NCBI GenBank assembly: GCA_039621445.1
Contig: CP154955.1
Coordinates: forward strand, 9,722,241-9,786,240
Source: Euglena gracilis
Lineage: Eukaryota > Euglenida > Euglenophyceae > Euglenales
Direction of reading: 5' to 3'
DNA length: 64,000 bases
The notes beneath the pieces are model-generated. The model was not told the DNA's origin. It ran no database searches and was given only the letters and a program-made list of their open reading frames with translations. The translations under genes and the position numbers were made by a program. Below are positions 1-10,600 of the stretch, piece by piece; position 1 is the stretch's first letter; each line of letters opens with the position of its first letter.

Positions 1-208
1 GGTGAGTTTTTGAAAACAGTGGGTGGCTGGGTGGGGCTGCTGGACCCCCCCCCCCCCCCCCGAGGGTCGTGGGTGGGTAGGTATTTTTTATTAATAAAAT
101 ATGAAAAATGCGTTTTATTCGTTTTTGAAAAAGTGGTGAGTGGGTTTTGGGCGCGGAGACAAGTGCCCCCCCCCCCCCCCCGGGGGGTCACCAAGTGAAT
201 CTGTGGCC

Positions 209-319
209 GGGACGTGGGGCAACTACTACCTCACGCTGCGCAAGCTGAGCACGGACCAAGGGCGGATGTGGAGCAGCTTCGTCTTCCTCGTGGGCTTCCC
301 CTTCGTCATCTTCGTCCTG
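209..319 (+). CDS. orphan exon of an unidentified membrane protein
   Basis: A GC-rich open segment of 37 codons in phase 0, reading GTWGNYYLTLRKL then a basic/polar stretch and a hydrophobic helix (SSFVFLVGFPFVIFVL). Both borders fit the nonconventional-intron rule used for the ABCG gene downstream: CTG at 201-203 followed by five bases, and GGC-CAG directly after 319. It is therefore probably one internal exon of a plus-strand gene lying mostly upstream of the window. The spacing of Gly, Trp, Pro and Phe faintly recalls a TM9/nonaspanin helix, but the match is too short to assign. No convincing partner exon was found; 2038-2105 is a weak candidate. Confidence 0.4.
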
Positions 320-414
320 GGCCAGAGGGACGCAGGGGGGGACAGCCCGTTGTCCCTCCGCACTGCCTCGACTGCGTGCCGTCGCCAAACGGATGGCCCG
401 GATTGTCCATCCAA

Positions 415-1096
415 ACCATGTCACCGTGCCACACTGTGTCACTGTGTCACACTGTGTCATCGTGTCACACTGTGTTACCGTGTCACACTGTGTCATCGTG
501 TCACACTGTGCCACCGTGTCACACTGTGTCATCGTGTCACACTGTGTCATCGTGTCACACTGTGTCACTGTGTCACACTGTGTCATCGTGTCACACTGTG
601 CCACCGTGTCACACTGTGCCATCGTGTCACACTGTGTTACCGTGTCACACTGTGTCATCGTGTCACACTGTGTCACTGTGTCACACTGTGTCATCGTGTC
701 ACACTGTGTTACCGTGTCACACTGTGTCATCGTGTCACACTGTGTTACCGTGTCACACTGTGTCATCGAGTCACACTGTGTTACCGTGTCACACTGTGTC
801 ATCGTGTCACACTGTGTCACTGTGTCACACTGTGTCATCGTGTCACACTGTGTTACCGTGTCACACTGTGTCATCGTGTCACACTGTGTCACTGTGTCAC
901 ACTGTGTCATCGTGTCACACTGTGCCACCGTGTCACACTGTGCCACCGTGTCACACTGTGTCATCGTGTCACACTGTGTCATCGTGTCACACTGTGTCAT
1001 CGTGTCACACTGTGCCACCGTGTCACACCGTGTCACTGTGTCACACTGTGTCATCGTGTCACACTGTGTCATCGTGTCACACTGTGTCATCTCAGC
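415..1096. repeat. 18-bp minisatellite
   Basis: About 37 head-to-tail copies of an 18-bp unit, TGTCATCGTGTCACACTG, with alternating variants (CATCG, CACTG, TTACCG, GCCACCG). Because the unit is divisible by three and lacks stops in most frames, it creates long spurious open frames on both strands. These encode hexapeptide repeats with no GC-rich exon character and are not called as genes. Confidence 0.95.
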
Positions 1097-1272
1097 TGTA
1101 CGTTTGCCTCTGTCTCTCATTTAAGGTCCCTACCCTATGAAGGTGGTGTTGGATATACGCCCATTTCCCCGGCAATGGAAGGCCTCACCTGACCAATGCG
1201 TTGGTGGGAAGTCAGAATATAGAACGATCCCCCTGTTTGGGTTCTGTTGGATCCCCCCCCCCCCCCCCGGGC

Positions 1273-2030
1273 AGCTGTCATGTGTGAGAACTTGCCAGGT
1301 CCCGCCCAGGAAACTTCCAGAACTGTCAAGGGTCCCCAAACAGTCATCGCCCCCTGTGAGGGTGGAACATACCTGAGAAGTTGTCAAATATTGGCCCACT
1401 TTCCAGGTGACTTTTTTCTTGGAGGACTTTGCGCAATTGTCCCCCCCCCCCCATGCCCTCCATATGCCAAAGAAATAGTAATTCCACCTCTGTGCATGCC
1501 AATTTGTCACGCTACTCAATTATCAATTGCGCTGGGGGAAGGAATGCAAAAATGCCAAAAATGTATTTCTTTTCGGAAATATTTTTTTTGTTACAAAAAT
1601 CGATTCTATCTGTGACATCTGCATGGGTTGTAATGCTCAAAAGTGAGTGTTTCCACGGTTCGGAATGCCATCATTGATTCCCCTTTGCCCTCTGTGATGA
1701 CCAGTGTTGTCGCTCCCCCTGTCCTGTCTGATTGGTCGTGCGACAATCCCCCCCCCCCTCTGGGGGGCAGGCAAGGCATTTTTCAGGATCCCAGGCCAAC
1801 CAATCTGACAGTTGTTCCCGGGGTTGGGGTTCCACCAACCTTGGATGGACACTGCACTCTGTATCGGGTCCCCCCCCCCCCCCCCCCCGGGAAAGTGTCA
1901 TGCCCGAGAACCTGTCAGGGTCCCGCCCGGCAAACTGTCAGAGTGCCCGTTACTGGCCAACCTGTCAGTCTCTGAAGTTGCCAGGTCCCCCGCAACCAGC
2001 CCACCTGTCAGGTGAAAGTTTCTGGGGGGG
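1273..2030. repeat. CTGTCA-rich interspersed repeat (two copies)
   Basis: The motif 'CTGTCATG-CCGAGAACCTGTCAGGGTCCCGCC-GG-AAACTGTCAG' (described in parts) recurs at 1273-1335 and 1893-2030. More diverged copies lie at 2890-2985, 27725-27785, 30022-30070 and 31405-31550. Copies are preceded by long C or G runs. No coding potential is visible. Confidence 0.6.
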
Positions 2031-3518
2031 GTACGTGTCGGGGGACTCGTGCGTCGCTCTGCGGCCCAACTGCCTGGCTCTGGCGTACGTCCGCTGGCCC
2101 GACCCCACCCCAACCCCGCCTCCGCCCTGGGGGTGGCCAGGGTATGTGCAGTGGGGGGCGGATGAACGGTGCAGTGCCCGGCTTCATGTTCCGTCAGAAG
2201 GTTCCATTTTGGTGTTGCACTTATTGCATGACGACACAGCAAACCCATCAATATATATATATATATATATATTCTACATATAAATATGTGTGTGTGTATA
2301 TGTACCCCCCCTCCCTTGTCCAACGACCGGGCTTGTCCAACGACCCCCCCGTCAGAGATGATCTTTTCGTATACGATCTCGGGGAAATGAGACTTGATAC
2401 TGTTCTTGCTTTTGATTTTGATTTGATAAACTGTGGCACTTGATCACTGAATGCTTTTTGCTTGAACTGTTTTGAAGGGACAACATCATGTGTGCAATGA
2501 TGGCCTTGTGGTAATTTGTTCCATCTTCCTTGAGTCAACATTATGCATGAGATTGGCGGCTATTGTCAGGCGCGAAGCGCCAAAAATCTCCAGCGAGACG
2601 CGCCGGAAATTCCCCCCTCCCCCTTGTCTAACGACCACCCCCCCCCCCAGTCAGAGACGAACAGAGGCCAATTTAACGACCGGCCCCCCGGTCAGAGACG
2701 AACATTAGCGGTCGTTGGACAAGGGGGGGGAGGTATGTGTGTATATATATGTATATGTGTATATATTTGATACAGAAGGCATGGGGCCGACTGACCAGTG
2801 GATTCCATACGGGAAAATTATTGACGGTTGCTGTTGATGAATTTTTGTTGGAAAGGTATTAAAGTCATAGTCATATCCCCCCCCCAAAGAAATTGTCATG
2901 GCCGAGGAACTGTCAGTTCTCACACAGGAAACTGTCAGAGCCCTCAGTACTGGGCGATCTGTCTGGCAACACTGTTGGGGGGGGGGGCAGGCATGTACGT
3001 TCGCAAAGGAATTCATTCATTGGGCTCCGGTTTCAGCCATTTTAGACCCCTATGGGGAGGGGAAGGGTGTCAGTCAGGAGTGTCAGCCTGGGGGTCGTTA
3101 AGTGATGCCCTGCCTGCACTGCATGGGGGGGGGTGTACAGGAAACCCCAAAACCCTCTGGGGGGGGTGGGTGAGGGGTCCAACCCCCCCTTCCCGTCTTT
3201 CTGGGGGAGCCGGTTTTAAGGTCAAACTTTGCCCTCTGCGCCTTTGGTGGCGAAGGAATTTTCCGTTGCGAAAAGCCTCATGCTGGGTGGCAACCCTTCC
3301 CCCCAGGCCTTGCCGTACCCCCCCCCCCCAATGGAAGCACGGGCGCTCATAGCGGACCGCCGCCTCTGGCGGCGGCGGCAGGGAGGTGCACAATTTTTAT
3401 TGATTTCCTTTGGAAATCCCATCAAAATAGAGGGGGGGGGGTGCGCTTGCAGCGGACCGCGCGCGGGGGGTGCTTTTATTTGGTTTGTTTGGACCCGGCG
3501 CTTGTGGCGGCCCCGCGC

Positions 3519-3527
3519 TTCTTTCAG
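3519..3527 (+). promoter_or_regulatory. possible 3' splice site upstream of the ABCG start
   Basis: A pyrimidine stretch ending in AG (TTCTTTCAG) lies 89 bases before the chosen ATG and 26 before an alternative in-frame ATG at 3553. Euglenids trans-splice a leader onto most mRNAs at such AG sites, so this is a reasonable acceptor. The assignment is inference from context only. Confidence 0.25.
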
Positions 3528-3615
3528 CGAGGTTTCCAGCCCTGGGGAGGGGATGGTGCGCTTTCGGCGGAGGCCAACCCCAGCCCTCCCGCCGGCGGCC
3601 CCCCTCCCCGCCGCG

Positions 3616-6600
3616 ATGGAGCTGCAGCCGGACCTCCCCGGCGACGAGGAGCAGCCCGCGGGCGAAGAGGCGCCGCTGCCCGTCGAGCCGTGCACGGTGG
3701 CGTGGCGGGGCGTGGCCGAGGGTTGATGTGAGGGGTCTGGGTGTTGGCAAGGGGGGCTGGCACGTACGGGCCTGGACCTTCCCCACCCCCACCCGCCAAG
3801 GGAAGTCCAGACCGATCCCGAGGCTTCCCCCCAGCACTTCCTCAAGAGGCTCCAAACTTTCCCTCTGGCATGTTGTGCCAGAAATTTAGGCAATTTTGTC
3901 GAAATTTTGCCCAAGAGTGCCCAAAATTGCATTTTTTGGACAATTTTTTTGGGGTGGCAATTTTTTCCCTATCTGGCATTTGGTACCTCAGTGCCTTCAT
4001 ATCGAACCTTGGGCGTGACCTACCGCCCGGCAGTGCCTGGCAAGAAGGGCAAGCTGGGGCCCCAACTGTTGGCCAGGGCGTGCCGCGAGGTCCCGCGCGC
4101 ACTGTGCACAGCCAAAGTTGGAACCACTCACACACTGCACATGAAAGTTCCCCCCCGATGTTCAAATGAGTCCCCCACACGCCGTCAAATAATTTCAAGT
4201 CGCCTTGACCTCCCATCAGAAAATCTGAAAATCTGGAAATCAGAAGAGAGCTTTCATTAAGAGCAAAGTCGATCCACTGCAGCTGCTGACCAGGATCACC
4301 ATCACCAGGATCACTAGGTTCAGGGACTGAAGACTTAGCACATGTGACCGGTTTTCTATATTACCGTAGCGATTACAACCCACGTTAGCAACCCCTTGGC
4401 CAATGCAGACAGTCAGAGATATCATGGAGGACCATGCAAATGAAAGTTTAGGATGCTACTGGTCGAACTGATTCCTCGGGGGAGGGGGTGATTTGGGGTT
4501 TCCATTTGCACCAAATCTGTATACCTCCTCCCCCCCTGTCTAAGCACCACCATTGTCCCAGCACCCACCCCCCGGTTCACCCATTTTCCCCAAGGGTTAT
4601 CTTCCCAGGGAGGCTTATTGAGGGATTTCTCAAAAAATTAGAAAATTTTTGAGCTTCCAAAGACATTTGGTGAGACATTGTTGCTTTTGCGCCCAAACGC
4701 CTGTAAGTTCAACAGTGGAGCTCCAAAATCAGGTAAACTTTCCTTTTCGGCGCGATGCACCAGATGTTTTTTGCAGTCAAAATTTTCCCCTGAGACAAGG
4801 GGGGTTTAGTGCCTGCAAGGAGGTCATTGACGGGGCAGCCTTCAGCCCCAATGATGCGGCATGCATCGTGGACGGATGCCCTTGTCTGGGACTTTAGGCC
4901 CTGCACACACACGTCAGGAGAGCCTGCTCCTCTGGGCCGGCCACCCCTGCCCGGGAGCGACATCAGTGGGTTCGCCCGCCCTGGGGAGCTGACGCTAATC
5001 ATCGGGGAGAACGGCTCGGGGAAGACGGGGGCCCCTCTTGCGCCCCAACTGCCTCCCCCCTGTGGTCCCCAGGGTGGACTGACCCCCTCTTCCCACAGTT
5101 TTGTCGCGTTGTCCCCGGTGACGGGGATGTGGCGTTCATTTCGTTCATCGAGCCAAAGGCCAAGCACCCCCCCAGCCAACAACACCCCCCCCCCCCCCCC
5201 CCACACATTATACGACCTGAACTAACAGAGCCTGCACTTTGCAAACTTCCCATATGCCCCGGGGACCCCCCAACTCAGGTCATAGGTCCGCCCGGACACC
5301 CTTCCCTGGGATTCCAGCCGAGTGTCCCCAAAGGTCCCGGAAGGGTTTAGCCCTCCCTTCCTTGACGCGGACCGTTGGCTTTTTCTGTTGGACCCCGCCC
5401 AAAAGTCAAGCCGCCCTTCCACGGAGTTGACCTCGGCCACTGTGCTTGCCAACTTGCCAGCTGAAGACTGCCTACTGTTGTCCCGGTCAGGCTTCTGTTT
5501 AAGGAAGGTCGCACCCCCCCCCCCCCCGTGGGGTTGGGTCAGGCCAGGCCAGAAGAAGGGATAAAGACACCAAACAAACAGCCTACAGGGGGGTTAAGTG
5601 CAGGTGGGGGGGGGGTAGGGCACTTTCGACCCTCTGGGGGGGGGGTCGGGTTTTGGGGCCCCCGGCGCCTTGGCGCCAGAGGCCCCCCAAAATGACAATT
5701 TTTAAAGGAAAATTGGCAGGGTCGGCAGGCACAGGGGGCCGAAACTGACCCCCGGGGGGTGTACATGCTATGGGCAGGCACCTCATAGCACAAGACACCC
5801 CCCCCCCCCTCCGGGGTTGAGCTGGTCCCAGATTCATCCCGGAAAAGGCCATTTTCAATGAAAAATTTCTGGGTCCCCCCGGACCCCTACCCCCCCCCCC
5901 CCCCCCCCCCCGTGTGCCTGCTAGGGGCAGGCACCCTATAGCACCCCCCCCCCCCCCGTTCGGTAAGCACAAGCACGGTGGGCCCCCCCGGCCGACGCTG
6001 CTGCTGGAGGTCATCGGCGGGCGGCGCACGCTCGGCAGTGTGGAGGGGGATGTGCTGCTGAACGGCCGGCCGGCGGACGCTGCAGTGCGCCGGAGGGTGG
6101 TGGGCCTCGCCAGCCGCACCACGTGCCACTCCCTGCAGACCACTGTGGGGGAGGCCCTGAAGTGGAGGGCAGGGCCCACGCGACGAAAGTTTCATCCTTG
6201 TTCATCCTTTTTTTTTTATACGTTATTTATGAATTTCTGTTGTGTTATTTATTTGTTTGTTTATTTATTTATTCATTCATTCATTCATTCATTCATTCAT
6301 TCATTCATTCATTCATTCATTCATTCATTCATTCATTCATTCATTCATTCATTCCTTCCTTCCTTCCTTCCTTCCTTCCTTCCTTCCTTCCTTCATTCAT
6401 TCATTCATTCATTCATTCATTCATTCATTCATTCATTCATTCATTCATTCATTCATTCATTCATTCATTCATTCATTCATTCATTCATTCATTCATTCAT
6501 TCATTCTTCATTCATTCATTCATTTTTTTGGCAGCCTCCAACTAAAGGGCACCCCCCGCGGGGGGCCTTTTAGTTGGATCAGGGTGTCAAAATTTTTTGC

Positions 6601-7076
6601 GTCATTGATGGAATAAGGTTAGAGTTAAGAGTTAGGGTCAGGGTTAGGCCTAACTTATGGATTAGGGTTAGGTGTGCAAGTTAGGCCTGAAGCTAGGCCG
6701 AACTTGCGCACCTAACCCTAATCCATCAATAACGCAATTTTTTTTTTGACCCCCTGATCCAACTAAAGGGCCCCCCCGGGCGGGGCCCTTTAGTTGGAGG
6801 CTGCCATTTTTTTTATTCTTCGTTATTTTGGCCTTGTAATTTGGCATCTGGGATTCTTGGTCGAAAGTGGCCCCAAAGGTGCAGAATTTTTTTGGGTTTC
6901 TTTTGGCCAAAATCCATTGGTTTGAGCTATTTTGCCCCCCCCCCCCCCCGGAGGGTTGGGTGACTGGTTGTTAAAAATTGACTGACTGGTTTTTTTTTTG
7001 AAAGTGGAAGTTGAAAGTTGGCAGTTTTTTCCCCTGAAAGTTGCCATTGTGTACCGCCCCCTGGAAATGATAATAA

Positions 7077-7112
<36 letters not shown>

Positions 7113-7572
7113 AAATAATAAATAAATATTAATAATAATACAATAAAATGATAATAATAATAATAAGGAAATAATAAATAAATAATAATAACAAGAAATG
7201 GCATGGCTCAGCAGTCAGCGGGGCCCTGAGGGTGCGCGTCGCTGTGCCTGCCCCGTGAGGTGGTGCCGTCCGTGAAGCACGCGCACGTTGAGCGGCTGGC
7301 GGCCCTCTTCGGCCTGGCGAGCATCTTGGGGTACCAGATTGGCGGCGAGGCCCCTCCCCCCCCCCAACCGTCCTCCCCCAAACGGTCTAACAAAGGAGCC
7401 GGATTAATTATGTCGTGAAATATTTGGGCATATATACATATATGTATGGCAGCCATACTCTAAATGGACCCCCGGGGGGGGTCCATTTAGAGTGTCCAGG
7501 GGGGGTCCATCAAGAGTGACCCGTGTCCGACTTTACTAAAATACTTTACTAAAATACACCCTGCGATGGCCA

Positions 7573-7604
<32 letters not shown>

Positions 7605-10600
7605 CTAACCCTAACCCTAACCCTAACCCTAACCCTAACCCTAACCCTAACCCTAACCCTAACCTTAGGATTAGGGTTAGGGTTAGGGTTAGGGTTAGGG
7701 TTAGGGTTAGGGTTAGGGTTAGGGTTAGGGTTAGGGTTAGGATTAGGATTAGGATTAGGGTTAGGATTAGGGGTTAGGATTAGGGGTTAGGGTTAGGGTT
7801 AGGATTAGGGTTAGGGTTAGGGTTAGGTGGCCATCGCGGGGTGTATATTAGTAAAGTCGGATGCGGGTCACTCTTAATGGACCCCCCCCCCCTGGACACT
7901 CTAAATGGACCCCCCGGGGGGGGGTCCATTTAGAGTATGGGGGGGGGGGTCCATTTAGAGTATGGCTGCCATATGTATATATATGTACACACACATTTTC
8001 ACGAGAAGCAAAGGGAACGCTGGCCCCCAATGAGACAACGGCATGAAAACCGACGAAACACGCAAAGGAAGGGTGAATGAGAAAAGAAAGGCATCAGAAA
8101 AAGGAGAAAGGAAATGTGTTAGAGGCACGGCAAGTCCACCGAGGCCCGGACTGAAGCCGAGTGCCGGGGGCGGTGCTTGTTCCCCGGCCCCACCCGGGGC
8201 ATCGGATGCACGGAAAGGAAACCTACAATTTTGGGGGACCGACGATTGTTGAAACCATGTGGCACTTTTGTCACGCGCCCTGATTACATAACATTAAATT
8301 AAAATTATTGTCTTCCAACTAGATCAATATCAACGATGACATACACAGTACATGCCATACAATACATGACACACATTCGATCTTGATTTTTTTTTTTGCC
8401 CCGGAATTTGGACCCTGGATGATTTCCTGTGTACATCGCAATCATCGAGGTGGCAATTGATGGGCCGGAGGAGGGCACTTACATCCTTGGCTTGGGGACT
8501 TGAGGTCACCAGTGCCGGAGGCCGGATGGGCCAGAGGATGGGAAGCCCTGAGTGGGGGGTCCGGACACCCCACCCGGGTTTCGGACCCTGGCCAGAAAAG
8601 GCTGGATACCAGGGCAAAAATTGTTGAACAATACCTGAATTTTCTTTGAAAATTAAGCAGAAATGCTCGTTTTTTCGCACACATTTCTTGAAGAACATTT
8701 TTCATGCAAAAAGGACCAAAACCCCGGAGGAGGACGGGAGCAAGGAGGAGGAGGGGGGAGAGCGGATTTGTGGCACCCGGTTGGAGACCTCGGGAGCCGA
8801 TGGTCGGTGGGCCGGGCGGGCAGGGGCCTCCGGCCAGCCTGGCCCCGGCGTTGCTGGCGGTGGTGACGCTGGCGGTGGAGCTCGCCGCCAACCCGGCCGT
8901 GGTGCTGCTGGGCCAGGCCCCCCCTCCCGCCGCCCTTCCGCTGCCCTCCCACATACACCTTTCTTGTTTGCGGGGGGGGGGGGCTGGTTCAAGCGGTTGA
9001 GCGGCTGGTCAGTTTTTTTTTTTGACCCCCTGCAGTTTGGGGATGGGGGCTCTGCGGCGGACGGCCTCACGACGGGGCTGGACTGGGCTGCGCTGCAGCG
9101 GCTGCTGCCAGCGCTGCGGGCCCTACGGCAGGACGGGCGGGCGCTGGTGCTGGCGGCCAGGGTTCAACCCCGTTGGGGCCAATCCTACTCAGATTGGACG
9201 CCTTCGCGGCTGAATAACTCGGGCCTGGCGGGGAGTTTGGGGTCAAACGGAGGTGTTTCGGAAACCAGAAATACAGTCGCTCGCGACTGAAAAAAAGGGG
9301 AACCGGGCCGGGGTCATGGTGACAATCCGCGGTTTTCACGGTCTACCCAGAGGGGGGGGGGTGGGGGCACCGCCCCAAACCCTCCTGGTTTGTGCTGATG
9401 GTTCCAGGGAAAAAATATTTGGTCCATTTTTCCCACCTTGTGACCAATTTCCCCTGGATTACAAAGCGGCTGACCATCGATGATTGACAGGTTTTCCCAA
9501 AAAAGTGGCAACCAATTGAAGCAGCAACCCCCCCCCCCCCCCAAGCCAGTATGGGAATTGGCCAAACAGCCAGCGTGGTGGGTGGGGGAAGTCGACCCCC
9601 ACCTCCTCCCGTATTTCTGGGAGCACTAATTTTCGACGCCTCAAACCTTTTTCCAGGCGCCTTCGGTGTCAGGAAAATTTGGTAAAAAATACGTGAAAGT
9701 GCTGTGGTGGGTGAGGGGGGGTCGACCCCCCCACCAGGCCTTCCCATTCTGCCCTGCCTCCCCCCCCTCCAGGGAGTCCGAATTTGGGGGGTGCGCTTTT
9801 CCGCTCATTTCCTGTCTGTGCTCTTGTGAAAAATAAAACAAAGCTGCCCAGTTGGGGTGAGAGCCGGGCTTTCCCATACAGCCGTGCCCCCTCTCTGTGG
9901 GTTGTGCCCTGGGGGCGGCCCATCAGCCCTCGCGGGACCTGCTGGCGCTGGTGGACACGCTGGTGGTGCTGCGGGGAGGGCGGGTGATGTGCTGCGGCGA
10001 CGCCACCTTCGGCCAGGGCCCTTGGGGGGGGGAGACTCCCCCTCTCTCTTTGGCCTCTCCCCCCGTTACCCCGTCAAAGTCCCCTCAAACAGCGCCACAT
10101 AGCTGCGCAGCAAAGATGTCCTGCTCTGCTGGGGAGTATTTTTTGTCCTGGTGCTCAACAAGTGCGACTGCTTTCGTCCCTCTCCCCCTCACTCCAAGAG
10201 CATAATGCTGGGTGTTTTATTTTTCGAGGCTTTTGTGTGTTTGAAAACCTCCGGCCACACCACAGCACGGAGGTTCCCCCTGATGCTGTGGCAGAGAAAT
10301 TTTCATGGTTCTATGGTGCTTAAGGGACAGGAATTTTTTTATGTGTGAAAAACCCCCCTTTGGATCTAAGGGCCAGCCAAGGGCTGGACTGGGGTTCAAA
10401 CTGGGTCGAAAATTGGAAGGTCGAAAAAAACGCAGTTTTTGATGTTTTTTGGGTGGATGGGAAATGGTCCAAGGTTGCGAGGAAACAGTCTTCCCCGAAG
10501 CAGGTGACAGAACCTCCTTGTTCCTTGAAGCAGGCGACAACACATCTCCCAGCGTGTGGTCGTTTGCTTCCCGCCCCACAGCCCTGCTTTTGGATGTGCC

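Larger units (their letters stand above)
320..3552. other. intergenic/intronic repeat-rich stretch
   Basis: Apart from the minisatellite this holds: copies of a CTGTCA-rich interspersed repeat (1273-1335, 1893-2030, 2890-2985), a short TA run at 2251-2271, and hairpin-forming TTGTCCAACGACC / GGTCGTTGGACAAG sequences (2312-2350, 2619-2730). Many C or G runs of 8-16 bases are also present. A GC-rich open piece at 2038-2105 could be an exon but no partner supports it. Confidence 0.6.
6167..7233 (+). other. ABCG intron 4, nonconventional, repeat-filled
   Basis: Begins GGG-CAG-GGCCC and ends GGGCC-CTG-AGGGT; CAGGGCCC and GGGCCCTG pair perfectly. The joined exons read EALKWSASLCLPREV, matching ABCG spacing residue for residue. 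The intron holds a CATT tetranucleotide array, a telomere-core foldback element and an ATTT/AATA-rich tract (7065-7200). Confidence 0.75.

Noticed and set aside
209-319. Assignment to TM9/nonaspanin
   Set aside because: Only a handful of spaced residues agree, and the conserved neighbouring segments of that family are not found downstream.
140-1192. Long open frames over the 18-bp repeat on both strands
   Set aside because: They are pure products of a three-divisible tandem repeat, with no start context, domain or exon composition.
5025-5994. A GT-AG intron between Walker A and the following exon
   Set aside because: No GT donor or AG acceptor preserves the frame GSGK|TLLLEV. Paired GGGGGCCC/GGGCCCCC ends support a nonconventional intron instead.
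5914-6616. Open frames rich in Ser/Phe/His or Ile over the ATTC array
   Set aside because: Tetranucleotide repeat open in all frames; only 5995-6166 inside the first one is a real ABCG exon.
7570-7830. Head-to-head telomere fusion
   Set aside because: A fusion would read TTAGGG then CCCTAA; here the order is reversed and the flanks are inverted copies, fitting a palindromic element.
8116-8260. Possible ABCG exon with RGIGCTERK resembling the signature motif
   Set aside because: Key glycines are missing, the borders do not fit either intron class, and end pairing supports direct splicing from 7331 to 8848.
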